From Rubellimicrobium arenae (lineage in GTDB: Bacteria > Pseudomonadota > Alphaproteobacteria > Rhodobacterales > Rhodobacteraceae), in NCBI RefSeq assembly GCF_017916295.1, contig NZ_JAFMSS010000011.1:92886-156885 (forward strand): a stretch of DNA of 64,000 bases. The letters are read 5' to 3'. The translations under genes and the position numbers were made by a program. Positions 1 to 8,097 of the stretch are shown piece by piece. The notes under the pieces are model-generated. The model did no database searches. It was given only the letters and a program-made list of their open reading frames with translations, and was not told the origin of the DNA. How positions within the stretch are numbered: position 1 is the stretch's first letter; each line of letters starts with the position of its first letter.

Positions 1-1190
1 GGCATCCCAATCAGGTTCACCATCTCCCAAGGGTCGGCATCCAAGTCGTAAAGATAGACCTCCCGGTATACGTCGGACCGTGGCGCAGCCTCGTCGTAGG
101 CCGAGGTGACGCCATACTTCCAGCGGTGCGTGCGAAGGGCGCGGCCGGTCTCGGTTTCGCTGATCTGGAAGAAGACGTCGTCGCGCCAGGCGGCGCGCGC
201 GTCCCGGATCACCGGAAGGATCGACCGCCCGGTCATGGACTCCGGCACCTCGAGCCCCGCGGCGTCGATCAGCGTCGGCGCGATGTCGGGGGTCGAGAAG
301 AGCGCCCGGACCTGGCCGCCGGCCATGAACCCGGGACCGGTGATCAGCGACGGCACACGGACCGCGCTCTCATGGCAGGACCGCTTGTACTCGGCGTTGC
401 GGGTCTTGAAGTGGCAGGCATGGTCCGAGGTGAACATGACGATGGTGTCGTCGGTCATGCCAAGCGACCTGAGCGCGTCCATCAGGCGTCCGAAGGCCTC
501 GTCCAGCCGCTTCACCATCCCGTAGTAGCCCGACAGGTGCCAGGGGCTGGTGCCACCCAGCGCCTGAAGGTCCGGCGGAGTCCATTGCTGCGCCGCCATC
601 ATCTCGCGCCAGCCGTCGGGGGGCGGGTAGTCGTCGGTGTGGTTCTGGTGATGGGGTTCGAGGAACGACAGGAACAGCAGGAAAGGCTCGTCCCGGTGGG
701 CGTCGACATAGCGGATCGCGGCGTCCGTCATGGCGTCCACGCGGTAGCCGGGCAGCTTCCGCGCCTCGCCGTCGTTGTCGTACAGGACGCAGTCATAGGC
801 GTCGGACACGAACTCCAGGTGGTTCGCCCCAAGCCAGTCCATGTAGCCGCCCCGCTGGTCGGCGGGGACGGGATCGGCATCCCCCAGATGCCACTTGCCG
901 ATGTAGCCGGTCCGGTAGCCCGCCCGGGCGAAAACCTGCGCCAGCGTGTCCTGGCCGCCGGGCAGGGTGATCTCGTTGCGGAAGACGCCGGTCTGCGTCG
1001 CATAGCGCCCCGTCTGGAGCGAGGCGCGCGCCGGCCCGCAAAGGGGCTGGCAGGCGAAGCTGTTGTAAAGATGGGTGCCGGCGCGGGCGAAGCGGTCGAA
1101 GTTGGGCGTGAGCCCCATCGGGTTGCCGTGCGCGCCCGTCGTGTCGTGTCTTTGCTGGTCCGTGAAGAAGACGATCACGTTGGGCTTCAT
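1..1190 (-). CDS. Sulfatase (alkaline-phosphatase superfamily), 3' part outside the window
   Basis: The gene reads leftwards off position 1, so about 396 N-terminal residues are visible and the C-terminus is missing. The N-terminus MKPNVIVFFTDQQRHD carries the metal-binding Asp of sulfatases. Residues 51-55 are CGPAR, the C-x-P-x-R signature whose Cys51 is converted to formylglycine, followed by TGRY. Further family marks are GKWHLG and, later, FTSDHACH, the second metal site. There is no signal peptide, so a cytoplasmic enzyme is likely. It hydrolyses a sulfate ester; the substrate cannot be read from sequence. It lies 67 bp downstream of, and on the same strand as, a LysR gene and faces away from an ABC importer that has its own sulfatase, suggesting joint catabolism of sulfated organics. 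Phosphonate monoesterase activity is an alternative. Family assignment is firm. Confidence 0.93.
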   Translation of the reverse strand, partial: MKPNVIVFFTDQQRHDTTGAHGNPMGLTPNFDRFARAGTHLYNSFACQPLCGPARASLQTGRYATQTGVFRNEITLPGGQDTLAQVFARAGYRTGYIGKWHLGDADPVPADQRGGYMDWLGANHLEFVSDAYDCVLYDNDGEARKLPGYRVDAMTDAAIRYVDAHRDEPFLLFLSFLEPHHQNHTDDYPPPDGWREMMAAQQWTPPDLQALGGTSPWHLSGYYGMVKRLDEAFGRLMDALRSLGMTDDTIVMFTSDHACHFKTRNAEYKRSCHESAVRVPSLITGPGFMAGGQVRALFSTPDIAPTLIDAAGLEVPESMTGRSILPVIRDARAAWRDDVFFQISETETGRALRTHRWKYGVTSAYDEAAPRSDVYREVYLYDLDADPWEMVNLIGM

Positions 1191-1200
1191 GGCCGGGGCT

Positions 1201-1220
1201 CCCTGTCCGTGGCGACAGGG
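1201..1220 (-). promoter_or_regulatory. Stem-loop overlapping the sulfatase ribosome-binding site
   Basis: CCCTGTC (1201-1207) and GACAGGG (1214-1220) form a perfect 7-bp stem with a 6-nt loop. On the minus strand the 3' arm supplies most of AGGGAG, the best Shine-Dalgarno of the sulfatase starting at 1190. It may be the end of the lysR transcript or may occlude translation initiation. There is no T-run. Function is inferred. Confidence 0.4.
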
Positions 1221-1256
1221 CGGACCTTACGGGCCGGGCTCAGGCATCGAAAATGA

Positions 1257-2195
1257 CTAATGCGGCGGGGGCGATAACCTCACGGAATGACCGGGGGCCG
1301 GCTCCAGCGTTGCGGCGACATACTCCCGCAGCAGGGCCAGGGCGCGCTTCATGATCGGGTATTCGCGCGTGGACCGCCGCATCCAGGCGCCGGACGGAAA
1401 GGACCAGATGGGCACATCGAGGGGAAGGACGACCAGCCCCGCCTCCTCGGCCATGGGGCGCAGCGTCGTCGGGGCCGCGGTCAGGTAGGGGGTGCCGCGG
1501 ATGATCATGAAGCTCGAGGCGAGGGCATCGACCTCCATGATGACGCGCGGCATCTCGAGCCGGAACTGGAGGCAGTATTCGGTCAGGCGGCGCTGCATGA
1601 AGATGTCGCGCTTGTAGATGACCCAGCGATGCTCCCTCAGGCTTTCGGGGGGCACGCGCGGCAGCCAGGCCAGGGGATGGGAGCGGCAGCACATCGCCCC
1701 GGTCACCACGTCCAGAAGCTTTTCGGTCACGATCCCCTCGGGGGGTTCGTGGACGAAGGCCCCCAACAGGAGGTGGATGTCGCCGGTCTGGAGCTTGGGC
1801 AGCATCGCGCCCGCGACGTCGAAATCCAGCACGAACCGGGTTTCCGGAAACTCCATGGCGAGTTGCCGCACGAGCTGGGGCGCGATCCGCATATGGTAGG
1901 CCGCCCCGGAGGCGATGCGGAACTCGCGCAGGACGCCGCCCGAGCGGGCATGGGCTTCCTCGCGGGCCTGCGCCCAATGGGTCTCGATGGCGCGCGCGCG
2001 TTCGAAGAAGAGCTCGCCCACCTCGGTGAGCGTCATTCCCTTCGCAGAGCGGGTGAACAATGGCGCGCCCAGGTCGGTTTCGAGCCGCCGGATCGTCTTG
2101 GTCAGCGCAGGCTGCGTGAGCCCGATCCGATCCGCCGCAGCCGTCAGGTTGCCGGTGCGGACCACGGCGAGGAAGGCGCGTAGCGTTCGGTCCAT
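1257..2195 (-). CDS. LysR-family transcriptional regulator
   Basis: A 312-residue protein, the usual LysR length. The winged helix-turn-helix lies at about residues 1-60: MDRTLRAFLAVVR, then LTAAADRIGLTQPALTKTIRRLE, the canonical recognition helix. A periplasmic-binding-like effector domain follows from about residue 90. An ATG 33 bp further upstream is possible, but family N-termini begin close to the HTH, so the start at 2195 was chosen. It is divergent from the ABC importer at 2345 and upstream of a sulfatase on its own strand, so it probably controls one or both. The co-inducer is unknown. Confidence 0.93.
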   Translation of the reverse strand: MDRTLRAFLAVVRTGNLTAAADRIGLTQPALTKTIRRLETDLGAPLFTRSAKGMTLTEVGELFFERARAIETHWAQAREEAHARSGGVLREFRIASGAAYHMRIAPQLVRQLAMEFPETRFVLDFDVAGAMLPKLQTGDIHLLLGAFVHEPPEGIVTEKLLDVVTGAMCCRSHPLAWLPRVPPESLREHRWVIYKRDIFMQRRLTEYCLQFRLEMPRVIMEVDALASSFMIIRGTPYLTAAPTTLRPMAEEAGLVVLPLDVPIWSFPSGAWMRRSTREYPIMKRALALLREYVAATLEPAPGHSVRLSPPPH

Positions 2196-2217
2196 TCCAT
2201 TCCCGGAAGTTATCCCT

Positions 2218-2234
2218 TGATGTGGCAATTATCA
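2218..2234. promoter_or_regulatory. Possible LysR-type dyad in the divergent promoter region
   Basis: TGAT-N9-ATCA sits in the 149-bp gap between the divergent lysR and importer genes, inside a locally AT-rich stretch. LysR proteins usually bind interrupted dyads containing T-N11-A. This dyad has the right position and spacing class but not the exact T-N11-A core, so it is tentative. Confidence 0.3.
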
Positions 2235-2344
2235 TTTTCCTGGTGGCGGACCAGCCTCTACCCTTCAGCAGGATGCCACCTACCGTGGTGAGCATGAGGG
2301 ACGCCTTCCGAAGCTTCCCCTGACGTCAATGGAGGGAAAACGCC

Positions 2345-3685
2345 ATGATCATCCACGCGACCCGTCGCGCCCACCTGGCAGGCACGGCCCTGGCCGTGAT
2401 CCTCGCGGGGGTTCCGGCACTGGCGCAGGACAGCTTCCTCGACGTGGGCGAGCAGGAGCCGATCACGATCCTGATCAACTCGTCGCCCTGGTATGGCGGG
2501 TTCGAATCTGTCGTGGCGCTCTATGAGGAGCAGACCGGCAACCTCGTCGAGCTGGATGCGACGCCGTACAACGGCGTGCTGGAAAAGGCCCGCAACGCCG
2601 TCCGCACGGCCGAGAGCCCTTATGACATCCTGAACATCGACAGCGGCTGGACCATCGAGTTCTACGAATCCGACGTCCTTCGTCCCCTGGGTGAGATCGT
2701 CGAAGGCTACACGCTGCCGGAGGAGGTCTACACCTGCGGCGACAGTTATTTCTGGAACGAGGAAAAGCAGTACCGGACCTCGGAGGGCGGCACGCTGATG
2801 GCGGTCCCGCCGAACTGCAACGTGCATGTCCTCGTCTATCGGACGGACCTCGTCGAGACGCCGCCCGCCACCTATGACGACCTGCTCGCCCAGTGCCAGG
2901 CCATCCAGAGCCCGCCGGAGGTCTACGGCTTCGCCACGCGCGGCGAGCGCGGCAACGGGATTCACTATGATTTCATGCCGTTCCTGCTCAGCTACGGGGG
3001 GCGGATCGTCGCCGACCCGGCCTCGGGCGACTACACCGTCACCATCAACAGTCCCGAGGCCCTGACGGCGCTGGAGCGGTTCATAGAGGTCGAGCATGGC
3101 TGTGCCCCCGCCAATGTCGGCGCCATGGGGCAGGGGGACGTGATCCAGCTCATGGCCGCCGGGAACGCCGCAATGGTCGAGACGGTCGTGGCGGCCTGGG
3201 CGAACTATGTCGACCCGACGAAATCCGCCGTCGTGGACACGGTGGCCGCCGCCCCGATGCCGGAAGGACCTGGGGGCCGTGGCGTGGCGATCGGCAACTG
3301 GCATTTCGCCGTTCCCCGCAACATCCCCGACGAGCGCGCCCAGGCCGCCATGGCCTTCATGCAGTGGTTCCTCACCGAAGGCGCGCAGACGGCCTATGCC
3401 GAGGCCGGCGGCATCCCCGTCCGCCGGGACGTCATCGAGACGCTGGGCCAGCAGCCCGGCTACGAATGGATGGCGGCCTACCAGACCAACCTGGAGGCGG
3501 GCGTGCATCCTCTGGGCTTCTCGGAGGGCGCGGCGGTCGAGCAGGTGATGGGCCTGAGGCTCAACCAGGCCCTGGTCGGCGAGCTGAGCCCCGCCGCTGC
3601 CCTCAACTCCGCCGCCCGGGAGATCCAGGAGATCTTTGCCCAGAGCGGCCGCCAGACCGGATCGCTCGATCCGCTGCCCGAGTGA
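2345..3685 (+). CDS. ABC importer substrate-binding protein (family 1, sugar type)
   Basis: A 446-residue periplasmic binding protein. A signal peptide ends near residue 28 (hydrophobic core, then VPALAQ). The body resembles family-1 extracellular solute-binding proteins of the UgpB/MalE class: TILINSSPWYGGF near the N-terminus, NIDSGWTIEFYESD, and a helical C-lobe. The start has a strong GGAGGG ribosome-binding site about 8 nt upstream. It is the first gene of a five-gene run (binding protein, two permeases, ATPase, sulfatase). The adjoining sulfatase suggests a sulfated sugar or glycerol-type ligand, but this is inference from context only. Confidence 0.93.
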   Translation: MIIHATRRAHLAGTALAVILAGVPALAQDSFLDVGEQEPITILINSSPWYGGFESVVALYEEQTGNLVELDATPYNGVLEKARNAVRTAESPYDILNIDSGWTIEFYESDVLRPLGEIVEGYTLPEEVYTCGDSYFWNEEKQYRTSEGGTLMAVPPNCNVHVLVYRTDLVETPPATYDDLLAQCQAIQSPPEVYGFATRGERGNGIHYDFMPFLLSYGGRIVADPASGDYTVTINSPEALTALERFIEVEHGCAPANVGAMGQGDVIQLMAAGNAAMVETVVAAWANYVDPTKSAVVDTVAAAPMPEGPGGRGVAIGNWHFAVPRNIPDERAQAAMAFMQWFLTEGAQTAYAEAGGIPVRRDVIETLGQQPGYEWMAAYQTNLEAGVHPLGFSEGAAVEQVMGLRLNQALVGELSPAAALNSAAREIQEIFAQSGRQTGSLDPLPE

Positions 3686-3692
3686 GTCCCGG

Positions 3693-4634
3693 GTGAGCTT
3701 CCCGTCCGAGATCTCGTCAGGGGCGGCGCCCGCCGCCGTCCCTCCGCGCCGCCATCGCCGCGAGCCCTCCGGCGACCGCTGGTTCCGCTGGGCGACATTG
3801 CTGCCGGCCGTGATCGTTCTCGTCGTGCTTACGGTCTGGCCGGTGGCGAACCTCCTCCGCATGGCGGTGTCGACGATCGAGTTCACGCGCGACGGCGCGT
3901 CCTTCGCCTTCACCCCCGCCGAGAACCTGCGCCGTCTGGCCGGGGACGACCTGTTCTTCATCAACCTCCGCACCACCGTGATCTTCGTGGTGGTGTCGGT
4001 CATCCTCGAGATGGTCCTGGGCTTCCTCCTGGCGCTGATGGTGTCGGGCGTGCCGCGCGGCAAGGGCCTTGTCCGCACGCTCATGATCCTGCCGATCCTC
4101 GTGCCCCCGGTCGCGATCGGGAGCATGTGGAAGCTGGTCTACAACCATGACTTCGGCATCCTGAACCAGGCGCTGGGGGTCGTCGGGCTGGGGCCGGTCG
4201 GCTGGCTGTCCAACCCGGATCTCGCGCTTTGGTCCGTGGTCCTGGTCGATGTGTGGCACTGGACCCCGTTCGTGTTCCTGATCCTCTTCGCCGGGATCGA
4301 GGGCCTCCCGCGCGAGGTCATCGAGGCCGCCCGGGTCGACGGCGCCACGACTTGGCAGATCGTCCGGCGCATCGTCCTGCCCCTGATGGCGCCCGCCATC
4401 GCGGTGGCCTTCATCTTCCGGGCCATCCTGGCCTTCAAGGTGTTCGACCAGATCTTCCTGCTGACCTCGGGCGGGCCGGGGACGGCGACCGAAGTGGTCA
4501 GCCTGCGCCTTTACCGGGTGTTCTTCGACCAGAACGAGCTCGGCTACGGCGCGCTGCTGTCGGTCGTCATCATCCTGGCCGTGGTGGCGTTCCTGCTCAC
4601 GGCGGGCGCCCTGGCGCGGAGGGTCGGCCGATGA
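3693..4634 (+). CDS. ABC importer permease (MalF/UgpA type)
   Basis: About 313 residues with six predicted membrane segments. The EAA loop of binding-protein-dependent permeases is visible as EAARVDGATTWQIVRRIVLPLMAP, the contact surface for the ATPase. A GTG at 3693, just after the stop of the binding-protein gene, was chosen; an in-frame ATG at 3636 would overlap that gene by 50 bp and add a non-conserved Arg-rich extension. The 3' end overlaps the next permease by 4 bp (ATGA), indicating translational coupling. Confidence 0.92.
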   Translation: MSFPSEISSGAAPAAVPPRRHRREPSGDRWFRWATLLPAVIVLVVLTVWPVANLLRMAVSTIEFTRDGASFAFTPAENLRRLAGDDLFFINLRTTVIFVVVSVILEMVLGFLLALMVSGVPRGKGLVRTLMILPILVPPVAIGSMWKLVYNHDFGILNQALGVVGLGPVGWLSNPDLALWSVVLVDVWHWTPFVFLILFAGIEGLPREVIEAARVDGATTWQIVRRIVLPLMAPAIAVAFIFRAILAFKVFDQIFLLTSGGPGTATEVVSLRLYRVFFDQNELGYGALLSVVIILAVVAFLLTAGALARRVGR

Positions 4635-5461
4635 TTCCGCTGAAGGGTCGCGAACTCTGGCTCGGCTACGCCTTCCTGGCCGCCGGCGTCCTCGCCATCG
4701 TGGTGCCGTTCCTGTTCATCCTCGCGACCTCGCTCAAGTACGAGATCGCGATCATGCAGGGCCGCGTCATCTTCGAGCCGACGCTCTACAACTACAACGA
4801 CGTCCTGTTCGGGCGCAGGTCGAACTTCGTCCGCAACATCACGAACAGCCTGATCGTCGCGGGGGCCAGCACCCTGATCGTCCTGACCGTCGGCACCCTG
4901 GCCGCCTATTCGCTGAGCCGCCTGCGCTGGGCCCGCTGGATCTCGGGCGCGTTCCTGGGCTGGACGATGCTCTTCAACACGATCCCCGTCCTGACGGTGG
5001 TCGGCCCCTGGTACCTGATGTTCCAGCAAGCCGGGCTCTATGACACCCTTTTGGGGCTTGTGCTGACGCATGTCGCGATCAACCTGCCGATGACGGTCTG
5101 GCTGATGATGACCTTCTTCGGCGACATCCCGGCCGAGTTGGAAGAGGCCGCGCGGGTCGATGGGGCCGGGCAGGCGCAGGCGTTCCGGCGCGTGATCCTG
5201 CCCCTGGTCGTCCCGGGGCTGATCGCGGCGGGCGTGCTGGCCTTCGTCTTCTCGTGGAACGAGTTCACGGTCGCCCTGAACCTCACCAGCCGCGGCACCG
5301 CCACCGTGCCGGTCGGCATCGCCAACTTCGCCGAGCAGTACGAGGTGCAGAACGGGAACATGGCGGCAGCCTCGGTCCTGTCCACCATTCCGGCGCTGAT
5401 CCTCATGATCTTCGGCCAGCGCTTCGTGGTGCAGGGCCTGACCATGGGCGCAGTCAAGTAA
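4631..5461 (+). CDS. ABC importer permease (MalG/UgpE type)
   Basis: 276 residues, six membrane segments, and the EAA motif EEAARVDGAGQAQAFRRVILP. The ATG at 4631 overlaps the stop of the first permease as ATGA. The N-terminus MIPLKGRELW followed by a hydrophobic helix is typical of the MalG/UgpE partner of a heterodimeric permease. An upstream extension of the same frame into the first permease is not credible. Confidence 0.93.
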   Translation: MIPLKGRELWLGYAFLAAGVLAIVVPFLFILATSLKYEIAIMQGRVIFEPTLYNYNDVLFGRRSNFVRNITNSLIVAGASTLIVLTVGTLAAYSLSRLRWARWISGAFLGWTMLFNTIPVLTVVGPWYLMFQQAGLYDTLLGLVLTHVAINLPMTVWLMMTFFGDIPAELEEAARVDGAGQAQAFRRVILPLVVPGLIAAGVLAFVFSWNEFTVALNLTSRGTATVPVGIANFAEQYEVQNGNMAAASVLSTIPALILMIFGQRFVVQGLTMGAVK

Positions 5462-5470
5462 GGAGCAGCC

Positions 5471-6520
5471 ATGGCCACCGTCGAGATCCAGACCCTGGAG
5501 AAGCACTATGGGAGCGCCCATGCGCTGAAGTCGATCACGTTCACGGTGCGGGATGGCGAGTTCGTCGTCCTGGTCGGACCGTCGGGCTGCGGCAAGTCCA
5601 CGCTGCTCCGGGCCATCGCCGGGCTCGAGGACGTGAGCGCCGGCGCCGTCCGGATCGGCGGGCGCGACGTGACGGACCTAGAGCCGCGCGACCGCGACAT
5701 CGCGATGGTGTTCCAGAGCTATGCGCTCTACCCGCACATGACCGTGCGGGACAACATGGCCTTCAGCCTGGACGTCCGGCGCACCCCCCGGCCCGAGATC
5801 GACGCCCGCGTGACCGAGGCTGCCCGTATCCTTGGGCTGGAGCCGTTCCTCGACCGCAAGCCCCGCGCGCTGTCGGGCGGCCAGCGGCAACGGGTCGCCA
5901 TGGGCCGCGCCATCGTGCGCCGCCCGCAGGTCTTCCTCTTCGACGAGCCGCTGTCGAACCTGGATGCCAAGCTGCGGGTCCAGATGCGGGCCGAGATCCG
6001 GGGCCTCCATGACCGGCTGGGCGCCACCTCGATCTACGTCACCCACGATCAGGTCGAAGCCATGACCATGGCGGACCGCATCGTCGTGCTGGAGGCAGGG
6101 CGCATCGTCCAGTCGGGCAGCCCGCTCGAGCTCTATGGCCGTCCCGCGAACCGCTTCGTGGCCGAGTTCATCGGCTCGCCCTCGATCAACATCGTCGAGG
6201 GCCGCGTGGAAGCCGGGGGCGCCGTGGCCTTGGCGAACGGCGGACGGCTGCCCGCGCCACACGGGCTCCGGGACGGCACGGTCCAGATCGGCATCCGACC
6301 CGAGGACCTGGTGCTCGACCCCTCGGGACCGATCGGCGGCCCGGTCCGCCTCGTCGAGCACCTTGGGGCCGAGACTTATGTCCTTTTCGGTCCCGAGGCC
6401 GCGCCCCTGACCTGGCGCGTCGCCGGGACCGTCGATTTCCCGTCGGGGCAGGACCTGCGCCTGCGCCCCGATCCCGACCGGCTGCATGTCTTCGATCCCG
6501 CCACCGGCAACCGCCTCTGA
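5471..6520 (+). CDS. ABC importer ATPase (UgpC/MsmK/MalK type)
   Basis: 349 residues. Walker A is GPSGCGKST (about residues 36-44), the Q-loop is MVFQSYALYPHMTV, the signature is LSGGQRQRVAMGRAI, Walker B is VFLFDEPLSNLD and the switch His is in YVTHDQVEAMT. A C-terminal TOBE/MalK-like regulatory domain follows from about residue 235. It energises the permease pair encoded immediately upstream (AGGAG ribosome-binding site, 9-bp gap). MalK-type ATPases can serve several importers, so substrate cannot be inferred from this subunit. Confidence 0.95.
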   Translation: MATVEIQTLEKHYGSAHALKSITFTVRDGEFVVLVGPSGCGKSTLLRAIAGLEDVSAGAVRIGGRDVTDLEPRDRDIAMVFQSYALYPHMTVRDNMAFSLDVRRTPRPEIDARVTEAARILGLEPFLDRKPRALSGGQRQRVAMGRAIVRRPQVFLFDEPLSNLDAKLRVQMRAEIRGLHDRLGATSIYVTHDQVEAMTMADRIVVLEAGRIVQSGSPLELYGRPANRFVAEFIGSPSINIVEGRVEAGGAVALANGGRLPAPHGLRDGTVQIGIRPEDLVLDPSGPIGGPVRLVEHLGAETYVLFGPEAAPLTWRVAGTVDFPSGQDLRLRPDPDRLHVFDPATGNRL

Positions 6521-6537
6521 TCCGGATAGCCTGCCCC

Positions 6538-8064
6538 ATGAAATGCGTCTTCGTCCTGTTCGACTCCCTCAACCGTCACATGCTGGGCGCCTATGGCGGC
6601 ACCCGCGTGCCGACCCCGAACTTCGACCGGCTGGCCGCCCGCACGCGGGTCTATGACCGGCATTATGTCGGTTCGTTGCCCTGCATGCCCGCCCGGCGCG
6701 ACCTCCTGACGGGACGGCTCACCTTCCTGCACCGAAGCTGGGGGCCGCTCGAGCCCTTCGACAACGCCTTCCCCGAGATCCTCAAGGCCAAGGGCGTGCA
6801 CTCGCACCTCGTCACCGATCACTACCATTACTGGGAGGACGGCGGCGCCACCTACCACAACCGATACTCGACCTTCGAGTTCGTGCGCGGCCAGGAAAGC
6901 GACCCCTGGAAGGCCATGGTCCAGCCCCCCTGGGAGCGGCTCCGTGAGAAGTATCATGAGCGCCAGATGGTGGCGTCGGCCCAGGTCGACCCGCTCGAGG
7001 CGTCCGGCGCGGCCAACAAGTATGGTCCCTACGTCATCAACCGCGAGTTCATCCGGGAGGAGAAGGACTTCCCCTCGGTCCAGTGCTTCGCGCACGGGTT
7101 CGACTTCCTCGACATGAACCGGGACGCCAACAACTGGCTGTTGCAAATCGAGACCTTCGATCCGCACGAGCCCTTCTTTGCGCCCGACCGGTTCAAGGAG
7201 CCGTTCCGGACCGGCTGGAACGGCCCCATCCGCGACTGGCCCCGCTATGGCCGAGTGGAGGAGCTGCCCGAGGAAGCCGAGGAGCTGCGGGCCAACTACT
7301 ATGCCGTCGTCGCGCTCTGCGACGAGCTGCTCGGGCGACTTCTCGACTACTTCGACGAGCACGACCTTTGGAAGGACACGGCCCTGGTGGTCACGACCGA
7401 CCACGGCTTCCTTTTGGGCGAGCATGACTTCTGGGCCAAGAACCGGATGAACATGTACGAGGAGATCGTGCACATCCCGCTGATGATCCACGACCCCCGC
7501 GACCCGAGGGCCGAACGCGTGGACCGCCTGACGCAGTCGGTGGACGTCGCGCCGACCATGCTCGACCTCTTCGACGCCGAAGCCCCGGCTGAGACGCAGG
7601 GCATGTCCCTCCTGGGCAAAGAGAGACGGGACGCCGTGATCTTCGGCTACTTCGGCGGCGCGGTGAACGTCACGGACGGCCAGCTGACCTACCACCGCTT
7701 TCCTGCGGATGTCCGGGACCAGGAGATCTACCAGTACACCCTGATGCCGACCCACATTACCTCGCGCTTCACCCCCGAGGAGCTGAAGGGCGCGACCCTG
7801 GCCCCGCCGTTCGGATGGACCAAGGAAGCGCCCCTGCTCAAGGTCCCGGTGATCCAGCGGTCGCCGATGTACGACAACTACGGGCCGGGCTGCCTCCTCG
7901 AGAACGACACGCGTCTTTACGACCTTGCCCGCGACCCCGGGCAGGAGCAGCCGCTGGCCGATCCCGAGCTCGAGGGGCGGATGGTCGCGGCCATGACCCG
8001 GCTGATGCGGAGCACCGAGGCGCCGCCGGAGGCCTTTGCCCGGCTCGGACTGGCGGAGAGCTGA
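6538..8064 (+). CDS. Sulfatase of the importer operon
   Basis: 508 residues of the sulfatase/alkaline-phosphatase superfamily. Asp9 in FVLFDSLNR is the expected first metal ligand. CMPAR at residues 49-53 is the C-x-P-x-R formylglycine signature, and VTTDHGFLLGEH is the second metal site. No signal peptide is present, so a substrate would be cleaved after uptake by the importer 17 bp upstream. It has only distant similarity to the sulfatase at the left edge, so the two probably act on different esters. Phosphonate monoester hydrolase activity, known in this superfamily, cannot be excluded. Confidence 0.93.
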   Translation: MKCVFVLFDSLNRHMLGAYGGTRVPTPNFDRLAARTRVYDRHYVGSLPCMPARRDLLTGRLTFLHRSWGPLEPFDNAFPEILKAKGVHSHLVTDHYHYWEDGGATYHNRYSTFEFVRGQESDPWKAMVQPPWERLREKYHERQMVASAQVDPLEASGAANKYGPYVINREFIREEKDFPSVQCFAHGFDFLDMNRDANNWLLQIETFDPHEPFFAPDRFKEPFRTGWNGPIRDWPRYGRVEELPEEAEELRANYYAVVALCDELLGRLLDYFDEHDLWKDTALVVTTDHGFLLGEHDFWAKNRMNMYEEIVHIPLMIHDPRDPRAERVDRLTQSVDVAPTMLDLFDAEAPAETQGMSLLGKERRDAVIFGYFGGAVNVTDGQLTYHRFPADVRDQEIYQYTLMPTHITSRFTPEELKGATLAPPFGWTKEAPLLKVPVIQRSPMYDNYGPGCLLENDTRLYDLARDPGQEQPLADPELEGRMVAAMTRLMRSTEAPPEAFARLGLAES

Positions 8065-8097
8065 TCCGCCTCAATGCGGCGATTGCGCGGACGGGGG

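Noticed and set aside
126..1256. Long open frame on the plus strand across the left-edge sulfatase
   Set aside because: Its product is His/Arg/Gly/Val low complexity with no motif; the opposite strand reads as a clear sulfatase with CGPAR.
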